64,000 nt of DNA from Oncomelania hupensis. Its lineage: Eukaryota > Mollusca > Gastropoda > Littorinimorpha > Pomatiopsidae. Both the position numbers and the translations under genes were made by a program. The stretch is taken from contig CM072513.1 in NCBI GenBank assembly GCA_036898135.1, positions 15,280,522 to 15,344,521 on the forward strand. The letters are read 5' to 3'. The stretch's first letter is position 1. Each line of letters begins with the position of its first letter. Shown in pieces: positions 21,780 through 31,793 of this stretch. The notes beneath the pieces are model-generated. The model made no database searches and was not told the DNA's origin. It saw only the letters and a list, made by a program, of their open reading frames with translations.

Positions 21780-21990
21780 AAGTACAGAATTAAAACTTAC
21801 TTTCAGTCTGTCTGAACACTGTCAATGTTCTCAGTTCATTCACACAGAGTCAATGGTTTTCATCTTCAAATCTTTCTGGATATTGTCAATGTTCACAGTT
21901 CATATACACAGTCAATGTTTTTCATCTGCAAGTCTGTCATTACCAATTTATTCTTAGTTCATCACACAGTCAATGTTCTTTCATTCGCAA
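21780..21990 (-). repeat. Imperfect tandem repeat in the 3' untranslated part of element C
   Basis: GTCAATGTTC/GTCAATGG motifs followed by CAGTTCAT-type segments recur about every 35-70 bp. An equivalent region is at 29655-29845 in element D. Confidence 0.5.
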
Positions 21991-24369
21991 GGAAACGACG
22001 CCCTCGTCAGTTGCGGTTGTCATCGGCCCAGGGTCAAAGACGATGATCACGTGGGCTTTCCTGGAGTCAGTGCATCCTCCGTTGTCTCCTTCTTTCGTCG
22101 GATGTCCGACGCAGTCGACGTTGTCAGCTCCCAGAATGCATTCGCTGGGTCTCACGGTTAGGTTGGCTTCTGCGGGACGGTGGAACAGCTCCCTCATGGT
22201 CTGCAGATGTTCTTTCCAGGTCTGGGTGTGGACTTCATGTTCGACCAAAGTCGTAGAGCCTGGGACATCGCTGAAGCTATGGGGAAATTCGCCCATAAGG
22301 TCCTTGAGCTCCATCTTTTGACCTTCCGTCAAGCTTGGTCCTAGCTTAACATCATCGATGCCTTCTTTGCTGTGGAAGTCTCCCAGTTCCAACAGTTCTT
22401 CGCTGTCAAAGCTGTTGTCGATCTCAGCTGCTGTTGCTGCATGCACAGTCTCTGATGGCCTTTCCACGTACAGCTTAAGGAGGTTGGCGTGGTATATCTT
22501 GGAATGCTGGCCGACCTTCACCTTGTAGTCGTTGATCCCCACCACGGTCTCCACTTCGTACGGGCCTTTCCACTGCATCAGCAACTTATTATGATCAGTA
22601 GGTAGCAGCACCAGCACTTTGTTGCCAGGTTTAAACTTCCTGTTCACAGCCCTACGATCATAGTAGTGCTTTCCACAGTCCTGGGACTTCTTCAGGTTTT
22701 CTCTGGCTATCTCGAGAGTCTGCTCCAGCTTCTCCCGTAGCTCAAACACGTACTGGTAGCTGTTCTTCACCTCTGGGGTGTCTACTTCTTTCGTCCACAG
22801 TTCTTTCAGGATGTGCATCGGCCCTCGGATGGTTCTTCCGTACAGCAGCTCGAACGGAGAAAAGCCGGTGGACTCCTGCGGTACTTCTCTGTAGGCGAAA
22901 AGTAAGGCGTTGATGTAGCGATGCCATTGTCTGGGCTGCTCGCTGCACAGTTTCTTCAGGGTGGACTTCAGCGTAGCATTGAACTTTTCGACAAGCCCGT
23001 TGCACATCGGATGGTAGGGTGTCGTAGTCAAATGCCGGATGCTCAGCAGTCTGTTGACCTCCTTCATGCAGTCAGAGACGAACTGCGTCCCGAGGTCTGT
23101 CAGAATTTCTTCAGGCACTCCAAGTCTACTGAACATGTCCACCAGTGCCTCTGCCACAGTTTCAGTGTCAATCTTCTTCAGTGGCACTGCTTCTGGGTAC
23201 CGAGTCGCATAGTCCACTAAAGTCAGTACCCATCGATGACCTTCTTCACTCGGAGGTCTTATTTCGCCGATTAAGTCTAAGGCCACCCTCTTGAAAGGTC
23301 GGTCGATCAGAGGCATCCTCTGCATAGGCACTTTCGGGACCCTTCCTCGAGGTATGGTCTTCTGGCAAATGTCACATGATCGGCAGAAACGGCTGACGTC
23401 CGCATGAAGTCCTGGCCAGTAGAACACCGCCTGGATTCTATCCGACGTCTTCTTGATACCCAGGTGACCTCCCATGATTGAGTCATGCGCTACTTCCATC
23501 ACCTGGCGCCTTAGGGGTAACGGTACCAAGACTTGACGTAGTGGTTTACCTCCGTTGACCCTCGGGTGCTGGAAGATTCGGTACAGGATCTTGGCCTTCA
23601 CCTCAAAATAGACCGTACCACTGCCTTTGGTCACGTGGTCTTGGCGGTTCCTGTACTTGTTTAAAGTACTATCAGCTTCCTGGAGCTGGATCAGCTTATC
23701 TCTGTCCACGATGGCAGCTTTAGAGTTGTCGGCGACCTTCAGTGGCGTAGACGTCTTGTCTCTCTTGGCCTGGGCCCTGGTAGTAACAGCACCGACGATC
23801 TCTGGTCGGCAGGGCTGAGCCGGAGTAACCACATTGTCCCGTAGCAGCTCTGAAAGGTCTCCATCGGGAAATGGCAATGGATCCTCCTCCACAACTTCGA
23901 CATGTTGGGTTGAGGCAGGACTCCACTCTGGATCGGGGTCGTCGGGTCGTCTCGCGCCGTCGATATTCCCGATCATCAAATCATACAGCGGCTTCTTCAG
24001 GCAAACCGCTTCGACTTCGCCTATGTAGAAAGGGGTGTTGACATGAATCTTCGCAACTGGCGCTCTCACACATTTGCTGTCGGCCATAAGTGTCCATTTT
24101 GAATCGCCAGTGAACTGTTCTTTAGCGATTAGGTCTTCTCTGACGATGACCCCACTGCAGCCAGAGTCTCTTAAGACAGTCACTTCATGATTTCCGACGC
24201 GTCCCTTTGAAACAGGCATGTTCTGGACGGTCACAGCTGCGCTGGCGACGACGGGGATGGATTTTCCGTTGGCAAGGAGAAGTTGGCCATCAGTCATGCA
24301 CTCTTGCACGTCCGCAGGGGTAGCTGTGCGCTCGGTCTCACTCGGAAGAATGACGCTCCCGCCGCACAC
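21970..24369 (-). CDS. Protease-integrase with collapsed RT, element C
   Basis: An open frame of 799 residues. The protease has LRDSG (residues 66-70), with DSG in place of DTG. Integrase has the HHCC domain (H295, H302, C332, C335), a DD35E core (D365, D425, E461), and GPY as WKGPYEV near 600-604. After a 70-residue linker comes the start of RT (LTEGQKMELKDLMGEFPHSF). Near residue 715 the frame jumps to the RT thumb (TWKEHLQ, EANLTVRPSECILG, VDCVGH), so fingers, palm and the catalytic YxDD box are gone. RNase H is also missing. Gag lies upstream in another frame owing to a 1-base deletion at about 24370. Integrase looks intact. Confidence 0.88.
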   Translation of the reverse strand: MCGGSVILPSETERTATPADVQECMTDGQLLLANGKSIPVVASAAVTVQNMPVSKGRVGNHEVTVLRDSGCSGVIVREDLIAKEQFTGDSKWTLMADSKCVRAPVAKIHVNTPFYIGEVEAVCLKKPLYDLMIGNIDGARRPDDPDPEWSPASTQHVEVVEEDPLPFPDGDLSELLRDNVVTPAQPCRPEIVGAVTTRAQAKRDKTSTPLKVADNSKAAIVDRDKLIQLQEADSTLNKYRNRQDHVTKGSGTVYFEVKAKILYRIFQHPRVNGGKPLRQVLVPLPLRRQVMEVAHDSIMGGHLGIKKTSDRIQAVFYWPGLHADVSRFCRSCDICQKTIPRGRVPKVPMQRMPLIDRPFKRVALDLIGEIRPPSEEGHRWVLTLVDYATRYPEAVPLKKIDTETVAEALVDMFSRLGVPEEILTDLGTQFVSDCMKEVNRLLSIRHLTTTPYHPMCNGLVEKFNATLKSTLKKLCSEQPRQWHRYINALLFAYREVPQESTGFSPFELLYGRTIRGPMHILKELWTKEVDTPEVKNSYQYVFELREKLEQTLEIARENLKKSQDCGKHYYDRRAVNRKFKPGNKVLVLLPTDHNKLLMQWKGPYEVETVVGINDYKVKVGQHSKIYHANLLKLYVERPSETVHAATAAEIDNSFDSEELLELGDFHSKEGIDDVKLGPSLTEGQKMELKDLMGEFPHSFSDVPGSTTLVEHEVHTQTWKEHLQTMRELFHRPAEANLTVRPSECILGADNVDCVGHPTKEGDNGGCTDSRKAHVIIVFDPGPMTTATDEGVVSLRMKEH

Positions 24370-24371
24370 TG

Positions 24372-25518
24372 ATGGTCAGATCTACTGGTTTGCCGTTGAT
24401 TGGAGAACCGCCTCTGCCGGTTGCCCGCCGCTGCGTTGTCCGTACTGCTCCGCTGTCCGCTACTTTTGTTTTGAGGACAGTTAGCCGCTCTGTGGTCTGT
24501 AGCGTTGCAGGTGAAACAGCCTCTTGAATGCCCTTCCCTGGGAGGAGGCGTGGAGTCAGTGTGTCTCTGGCTCGTCTGGCTCCCCTGGATCTGGTTCCCA
24601 TGGTTGCCGTCTTCTGAAAGTGTTTCGTCGCGCTGGGTGGCCCCAGGGTCTTCCCATGAGCGATGAGATATCTTTCAGCAGCCTCAGTCACATCTTTAAG
24701 CGTCTGCAGCTTTTGTTCTTCTAAGTGGGTCGCTAGGTCCTTGTGACAGGCATTGAGAAATTGTTCTTTCACAATCAGGTCATGGAGACTGTCGTAAGAC
24801 TTCATTTCGCCTGATAACTCCACCCACTTGTGTAGATATGACGACAGGCGCTCCACAAACTGCTTTGGCGTCTCGTCTGACTTAGGCCGGCATTCACGGA
24901 AGCGTTTACGGTAGCCCTTCTCTGTAAAGTTGTAGCACTGCAACAGGGCCTCTTTCAAGACGTCGTAGTTTTTGGCGTCATCGTTCGACAGTCTGGTGTA
25001 AACTTCGAGAGCTTGCCCCGTCAGAAGTGCACTCAGTCGAATCGCCCAGTCTCGAGGTTGCCAATTGGAGCTTTCGGCGAACCTTTCGAATCTCGCCAGA
25101 TAGCTGTCGATCTGGTCCTTCCCGTCGACGAAAGCTGGCAATTTTGGAGCCGTATGGTCGTTGGTGACTTGTGGCGCATGCTGATTGTTCTGGATACGCG
25201 CCAACTCTAGCTGGTACTGACGATCTCTTTCTTGCTGCTGCTGTTCAATTTCCAGACGCTTCAGTTCAAATTCTCTGTCTTCACGACGTCGCTGCTCCTC
25301 TATTTCTCTTTCTTCGCGACGTCGTTGCTCTTCTTTTTCTTGACGCTGCTCTTCTAGTTCTCTTTCTTCACGGCGACGCTGCTCTTCTAATTCTCTTTCT
25401 TCACGGCGACGCTGCTCTTCTAATTCTCGTTCTTGTATTCTCTCCTGGGACTTGACGTACTCCGTCAACTGTTTCCTTTTAGATTCAGTTGAATCCCTTT
25501 CTGCCAGAAGTCAGCCAT
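24372..25518 (-). pseudogene. Gag of element C, broken by single-base deletions
   Basis: Equivalent to Gag of element D. The start ATG is at 25518 (MADFWQKGI). A Glu/Arg-rich coiled coil made of ELEEQRRRE-type repeats is followed by a capsid with PAFVDGKDQIDSYLARFERF, then a SCAN-like segment (FRECRPKSDETPKQFVERL to AERYLIAHG). Compared with D, one base is missing near 25475 (an early stop), one near 24607 (loss of the zinc-knuckle frame) and one near 24370 (loss of the join to protease). The knuckle codons CFTC...H...C can still be found in another frame. A shortened product could start at the internal ATG at 25468 and run to 24613. Confidence 0.85.
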
Positions 25519-25526
25519 CTTGATGC

Positions 25527-25632
25527 TTCTGGAAAGTTCTGGAAAGTTCTTTTCTGGAAAGTTCTTTTCTGGAAAGTTCTTTTTCTGGAAAGTTCTTGAC
25601 TGTGCTGTACCTTTCTAGACTGTTCTAGAACA
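25527..25632 (-). promoter_or_regulatory. Heat-shock-element array in the leader of element C
   Basis: Perfect alternation of TTC and GAA at 5-bp spacing: a five-unit array at 25527-25549 and three-unit arrays at 25552-25564, 25567-25579 and 25583-25595. A TTCTAGAA palindrome follows at 25623-25630. The array is a tandem repeat of a CTGGAAAGTTCTTT-type unit just upstream of the gag ATG. HSF binding is inferred. Confidence 0.6.
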
Positions 25633-26038
25633 GCACGCTTTCTGCAGTAGCGCTGATGCTTGTCACTAGTCGCCTTCGCTGACGCAGGCCCCGCTGTCCT
25701 CGTCGTATGCGACGCTGCACCACGCTGGTGTTGATGTACACGCTCCTGTGCTGAAGTAGACGCGACGTCCGCTCGCCGCGCTCTCTGTAACACTGGCGAT
25801 GTAGCTCCGAGACTGTCCCTTGACGTAGTCCTGCGGCAGCCACGTAGTCCCGCTCTGTTGTTCGCTCACGAAGCAACTCTTCGGCGACTACACGCCCTTG
25901 CAGTCAACCCGAACCTATCGGTGATGTAGTCCCAGTATGTTGGCCCCTCTCGACGCAACTCGTTGGCGGCTACCCTCGATGACTGCCTCTCGTAACGTTG
26001 ACTCGCTTGTAGCAGTTGAACCCTTGGCTATGGCGTGA
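25633..26038 (-). other. Leader of element C with a small upstream frame
   Basis: About 400 bp between primer site and heat-shock array. An Arg-rich frame of about 100 codons (25793-25485) overlaps the gag start and is conserved in element D (33672-33334), including a KRTFQ repeat encoded by the heat-shock array. Whether it is translated is unknown. Confidence 0.4.
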
Positions 26039-26056
26039 ATCGCGGCTTGACCCCCA
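26039..26056 (-). other. Primer-binding site of element C
   Basis: TGGGGGTCAAGCCGCGAT on the minus strand, 3 nt from the LTR and identical in D. Its complement ends in CCA, but I could not match it to a specific tRNA. Confidence 0.5.
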
Positions 26057-26059
26057 AAA

Positions 26060-26696
26060 TGTTACACTCAGTTTGATGTTGGTGTTTTCTATCAGTATCT
26101 GATTCAGCCCCGATGCTTGAATTCCTGATAGGGTGTAACTCAGATTCGTTTATTCACACAGCCCGTCCAAACAGCATACAAGTCACAAAGTCGACGTATG
26201 AAGTTTTCCACTTTTATTCAGCACACATCAACAACTGCATACAATTCTCAATTCAACTCAACAACTTTCACAGCAACTCTCAGTTTCACTATCAACAACT
26301 TCACTATCTCTCTACAGCAACTCTGCACATGATTAAATAACCTCTCTCTTTTCCGGAAAGATTTCGTACATGGTAGAAAATGACGTACTGCCACCAATCG
26401 AATAAAAGATCGTCATCACTGACTTACGTCAATACATATTTTTATATCTTCCAGAACGACCTCTTGCTTCTACATGTATCAGGAAATTTCTATCAAGAGT
26501 AAACACGCATATCCAGAAGATTCTCAAATAATATCGACTAACGCAAATTATCAACGTTATACAAAGCCTCTCCTAACAACAATGCAAACTCAAATCAAAG
26601 GTAAATAAACTCCATTATGGAATACTTTGCAAATCGAAACGATTAGATCTATCGTACACGCTTCAGCCATATTATCATTCGCGTTTCAACGTAACA
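26060..26696 (-). repeat. 5' LTR of element C
   Basis: 637 bp. GAA/TTC paired sites lie at 26351-26358, 26449-26456, 26483-26490 and 26516-26523. Confidence 0.9.
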
Positions 26697-26849
26697 ACTT
26701 TGCAAAACGAAACGATTAGATCTATCGTGCGCGTTTCAGACATACTTTCGTTTGCGTTTCAACGTAACAGGCTGCCCACACACATTTGGTGACATGACCA
26801 GCTTTTAAGTGTTATTTTCACAACGTTTTACTAACATAGCCATTGTTTG

Positions 26850-26960
26850 CCTATCCTATCCCGTAACTCGAAAGTCGTTGGGACACCACAGATGATCGTT
26901 TAACTAGCATACTCCGTCTTTCTCTATCCTCAGGAGTTCTCATGACTTGACTCAGTATAA
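26850..26960 (-). pseudogene. LINE 3'-end fragment
   Basis: About 110 bp matches the last codons and the GGATA tail of the 3056-3411 LINE: CCTATCCTATCCCGTAACTC, then ACCACAGATGATCGTTTAAC. It is severely 5'-truncated. Confidence 0.7.
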
Positions 26961-27084
26961 AAAGATTATTTTTCTTAGTCTTACAACCATTTCAACCTAG
27001 ATTTTAAAAAATGGCATTACATTGTCACGGTAAGAAATAAAACAAGCCATGTAGCGGAACCGTACAAGGTGCAGAAGGAGAACA

Positions 27085-27112
27085 TGGTACATTACATTAC
27101 ATTACATGGTTA
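27085..27112. repeat. (ATTAC)n pentamer repeat
   Basis: Four or five copies of ATTAC. Confidence 0.8.
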
Positions 27113-27117
27113 TTGCT

Positions 27118-27815
27118 TTAGGTCCAGCGGACTCTTCCGAGCCAAATCAGGACCAAGAAGGAGAACGAGAATACAAACTCGGCGACAGGTGGATGCTGGG
27201 AGGATACAGTACAAGGAAAAGGGAAATGTTGCGAAGGAAAACTAAAAAAAAAAAGAGGACGAACGACTGAGAGAAAAGATGAGAGTACAAGAAAGATGCG
27301 AGGATGTGTAATGCTCTTACTCTTACTAATCAAGTGCAAAACCGCCGTTGCTCTTTGTCTGCCATCTAGTATAAGAACACCGTTGCATTTCTATCCGTCT
27401 CCCCCGGTCCTGTCCTTCCTCAGCCTGTACTTCGTCCTCATCAGCCTGTACTTCGTCCTCATCAACTTTCCCATCTTCCTCCTCTTTTCTCTTCTCTTTC
27501 CTCTTCTTCTCTTTCTTCTGCAACCGCCTTGGCGCCAATCTTTGTCTTCCTTCTGTCAGTGATCCCAGCCTAGTACAAAAAGACCATTACATCCCGCATT
27601 GATCCCCAAACTTAATCAGGTCGGCCCCGTACTGCGTGAAGTCTTTTGCCTATCAGGAAAGGGAAGAAAGGAAAAGAAGCGAAAAGACAAACGGAGGAAT
27701 GGACAGCCCAGAAGACATAAATTGGACGAGGGCAGCAGAAGAAGAAAATTGCGGCTAGCTATCGAATGTCTGGTGGCTTTTTCCACATTTTCTCTCCTTT
27801 TCTTGTTTTATCACA
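27118..27815. other. Unrecognised purine/pyrimidine-biased sequence
   Basis: Charged Lys/Glu-rich short frames exist on both strands (for example minus 27538-27326) and may be remnants of an unidentified retroelement. No domain recognised. Confidence 0.3.
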
Positions 27816-27819
27816 TGCC

Positions 27820-28280
27820 CTCACCCCATCCAAATCCACCTCACCCATCCATCCAGCCCTCACCATCCAACCTCACCATCCAGCCCTCACCCATCCATCA
27901 CCCATCCATACCCATCCAACCTCACATCCAACCTCCCCATCCAACTAACCCCATCCAGCCCTCACCCATCCAACCTCACCATCCAACCTCACCTCATCAA
28001 CTCGCAATCCAACCTCACCTCAAAACCCTCACCCATCAATTATCCAACCTTCAATAAAAATCCAACCCTCAATAAACCCTCACCTCATAATATCCAACCC
28101 TCACCCCATCCAACCCTCACCTCATCCAACCCTCACCCCATCCAACTCTCACCCCATCCAACCCTCACCCCATCCAACCCTCACCCCATCCAACCCTCAC
28201 ACCATCCAACCCTCACCTCATCCAACCCTCACCCCATCCAACCCTCACCCCATCCAACCCACCCTCTCTACAACACTCCC
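27820..28280. repeat. 16-bp minisatellite (CCATCCAACCCTCACC)
   Basis: Many units, regular from about 28090 to 28265 and irregular before. Confidence 0.92.
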
Positions 28281-28344
28281 TCACCCCAATCCTAACAATA
28301 TACTCTCCTTCCAGAACACACTTTTTTCTGTATAATCAATAGCA

Positions 28345-28492
<148 letters not shown>

Positions 28493-28933
28493 TACAAACC
28501 ACACTAAACGACACACATACATACAAACCACACTAAACGACACACATACATACAAACCACAAACCACACTAAACGACACACATACATACAAACCACAAAC
28601 CACACTAAACGACACACATACATACAAACCACAAACCACACTAAACGACACACATACATACAAACCACAAACCACACTAAACGACACACATACATACAAA
28701 CCACAAACCACACTAAACGACACACATACATACAAACCACAAACCACACTAAACGACACACATACATACAAACCACACTAAACGACACACATACATACAA
28801 ACCACACTAAACGACACACATACATACAAACCACACTAAACGACACACATACATACAAACCACACTAAACGACACACATACATACAAACCACACTAAACG
28901 ACACACATACATACAAACCACACTAAACGACAC
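28493..28933. repeat. 29/36-bp minisatellite, left part
   Basis: Unit AAACCACACTAAACGACACA plus CATACATAC (29 bp). A 36-bp variant with a duplicated AAACCAC dominates about 28553-28765. The array is cut by element D and continues at 34497. Confidence 0.95.
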
Positions 28934-29568
28934 TGTTACACTCCGTTCGATGATGGTGTTTTCTATCAGTATCTGATTCAGCCCCGATGCTTGAATTCCT
29001 GATAGTTGTGTAACTCAGATTCGTTTATTCACACAGCCTGCTCAATCAGCTTACAAGTCACAAAGTCGACGTATGAAGTTTTCCACTTTTATTCAGCACA
29101 CATCAACAACTGCATACAATTCTCAATTCAACTCAACAACTTTCACAGCAACTCTCAGTTTCACTATCAACAACTTTTCTCTCTCAACAGAAACTCGGCA
29201 CACGATTAAATAACCTCTCTCTCTTTTCTCGAACAATTTGGTACGTGGTAGAAATGACCCACTGCCACCAATCGAACTAAAGATCGTCATCACTCTTACG
29301 TCATTCACATTTTCTCTACTTCCGGGAACATTCACGACCTTCGATATCCATCCGGAAATTTCTATCAAGAGTAAACACGCATATCCAGAAGATTCTCAAA
29401 TAATATCGACTAACGCAAATTATCAACGTTATACAAAGCCTCTCCTAACAACAATGCAAACTCGAATCAAAGGTAAATAAACTCCATTATTGAATACTTT
29501 GCAAATCGAAACGATTAGATCTATCGTACACGCTTCCGACATACTTTCGTTCACGTTTCAACGTAACA
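28934..29568 (-). repeat. 3' LTR of element D
   Basis: 635 bp with TGTTACACTC and CAACGTAACA ends. The G-rich purine tract abuts at 29569-29585. Confidence 0.9.
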
Positions 29569-29854
29569 TAACCCCCCACTCAAGAAGAAATTTACCCAAT
29601 TTCTTTCAGCAACGTTGAAACGTAATGCACAAACAATGTACAGAATAAAAACTTACTTCAGACTGTCTCATTTACTGTCAATGTTCTCAGTTTATATGCA
29701 CAGAGTCAATGTTCTTCCATCCGCAAGTCTATCTGGATATTGTCAATGTTCACAGTTCATTCACCCAGTCAACGTTTTTCATTTTCAAGTCTGTCATTAC
29801 CAATATTCTTAGTTCGTCCACACAGTCAATGTTCTTTCGTTCACAAGGAATCGA

Positions 29855-31793
29855 CGCCCTCGTCAGTTGCGGTCGTCATCGGCCCAGGGTCAAAGACGAT
29901 GATCACGTGGGCTTCCCTGGAATCAGTGCGTCCTCCGTTGTCTCCTTCTTCCATCGGATGTCCGACGCAGTCGACGTTGTCATTTCCCAGAATGCATTCG
30001 CTGGGTCTCACGGTCAGGTTGGCTTCTGCGGGACGGTGGAACAGCTCCCTCAAGGTCTGCAGATGCTCCTTCCAGGTCTGGGTGTGGACTTCATGTTCGA
30101 CCAAAGTCGTAGAGCCTGGGACATCATTGAAGTTATGGGGGAAACTCGCCCATAAGGTCCTTGAGCTCCATCTTTTGACCTTCCGTCAAGCTTGGTCCTA
30201 GCTTAATATCATCAATGCCTTCTTTGCTGTGGAAGTCTCCCAGTTCCAACAGTTCTTCGCTGTCAAAGCTGTCGTCGGTCACAGCTGCTGTGGCTGCGTG
30301 CACAGTCTCTGATGGCCTTTCTACGTACAGCTTAAGGAGGTTGGCGTGGTATATCTTGGAATGCTGGCCGACCTTCACCTTGTAGTCGTTGATACCCACC
30401 ACGGTCTCCACTTCGTACGGGCCTTTCCACTGCATCAGCAACTTATTATGATCAGTAGGTAGCAGCACCAGCACTTTGTTGCCAGGTTTAAACTTCCTGT
30501 TCACAGCCCTACGGTCGTAGTAGTGCTTTCCACAGTCTTGGGACTTCTTCAGGTTTTCTCTGGCTATCTCGAGTGTCTGCTCCAGCTTCTCCCGTAGCTC
30601 AAACACGTACTGGTAGCTGTTCTTCACTCTGGGGTGTCTACTTCTTTCGTCCACAGTTCTTTTAGGATGTGCATCGGCCCTCGGATGGTTCTTCCGTACA
30701 GCAGCTCGAACGGAGAAAAGCCGGTGGACTCCTGCGGTACTTCTCTGTAGGCGAAAAGTAGGGCGTTGATGTAGCGATGCCATTGTCTGGGCTGCTCGCT
30801 GCACAGTTTCTTCAGGGTGGACTTCAGCGTAGCATTGAACTTCTCGACAAGCCCGTTGCACATCGGATGGTAGGGTGTCGTAGTCAAATGCCGGATGCTC
30901 AGCAGTCTGTTGACCTCCTTCATGCAGTCAGAGACGAACTGCGTCCCAAGGTCTGTCAGAATTTCTTCAGGCACTCCAAGTCTACTGAACATGTCCACCA
31001 GTGCCTCTGCAACAGTCTCAGTGTCAATCTTCTTCAGAGGCACTGCTTCTGGGTACCGAGTCGCATAGTCCACCAAAGTCAGTACCCATCGATGACCTTC
31101 TTCACTCGGAGGTCTTATTTCGCCGATTAAGTCTAAGGCCACCCTCTTGAAAGGTCGGTCGATCAGAGGCATCCTCTGCATAGGCACTTTCGGGACCCTT
31201 CCTCGAGGTATGGTCTTCTGGCAAATGTCACATGATCGGCAGAAACGGCTGACGTCCGCATGAAGTCCTGGCCAGTAGAATACCGCCTGGATTCTTCCGA
31301 CGTCTTCTTGATACCCAGGTGACCTCCCATGATTGAGTCATGCGCTACTCCCATCACCTGGCGCCTTAAGGGTAACGGTACCAAGACTTGACGTAGTGGT
31401 TTCCCTCCGTTGACCCTCGGGTGCTGGAAGATTCGGTACAGGATCTTGGCCTTCACCTCAAAATAGACCGTGCCACTGCGTTTGGTCACGTGATCTTGGC
31501 GGTTCCTGTACTTGTTTAAAGTGCTATCAGCTTCCTGGAGCTGAATCAGCTTATCTCTGTCCACGATGGCAGCTTTTGAGTTGTCGGCGACCTTCAGTGG
31601 CGTAGACGTCTTGTCTCTCTTGGCCTGGGCCCTGGTAGTAACAGCACCGACGATCTCTGGTCGGCAGGGCTGAGCCGGAGTAACCACATTGTCCCGTAGC
31701 AGCTCTGTAAGGTCTCCATCGGGAAACGGCAATGGATCCTCCTCCACAACTTCGACGTGTTGAGTTGAGGCAGGACTCCACTCTGGATCGGGG
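29855..31793 (-). pseudogene. Integrase and collapsed RT of element D, frameshifted
   Basis: Aligns throughout with the C protease-integrase frame but is broken by small indels near 31794 (2 bp missing after protease), 31295 (1 bp, in the HHCC domain), 30628 (1 bp, after the catalytic core) and 30140 (1 bp added, at the RT remnant). The segment 31187-30624 still encodes the DD35E core (ALDLIGE, LTDLGTQF, GLVEKFN). The RT jump (HEVHT to TWKEHLQ) lies at about 30074-30084 and is the same junction as in C. No RT palm and no RNase H. Integrase cannot be made in one piece. Confidence 0.88.

Larger units (their letters stand above)
21082..26696 (-). mobile_element. LTR retrotransposon C (Gmr1-like gypsy, C/D family), RT-deleted
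   Basis: LTRs at 21082-21712 (631 bp) and 26060-26696 (637 bp) begin TGTTACACTC and end CAACGTAACA. TSD ACTTT lies at 21077-21081 and 26697-26701. The internal part is Gag, protease, integrase and a collapsed RT remnant, with a primer site at 26039-26056 and a G-rich purine tract beside 21712. The RT palm and RNase H are absent, and single-base indels break Gag. The target is a solo LTR of the same family. The LTR pair differ by several small indels, so this insertion is older than A, B or E. Confidence 0.92.
20572..26769 (-). mobile_element. Solo LTR of the C/D family, interrupted by element C
   Basis: An LTR begins TGTTACACTC at 20572 and reads to 21081, where element C is inserted. It resumes at 26702 and ends CAACGTAACA at 26769. 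The outer flanks carry GGCTG at 20567-20571 and 26770-26774, so this is a complete insertion reduced to one LTR before C arrived. It is clearly diverged from the C LTRs. Confidence 0.88.

Noticed and set aside
27118..27815. Host gene rich in Lys/Glu
   Set aside because: Short frames on both strands, low complexity, no domain or splice structure that I can support.
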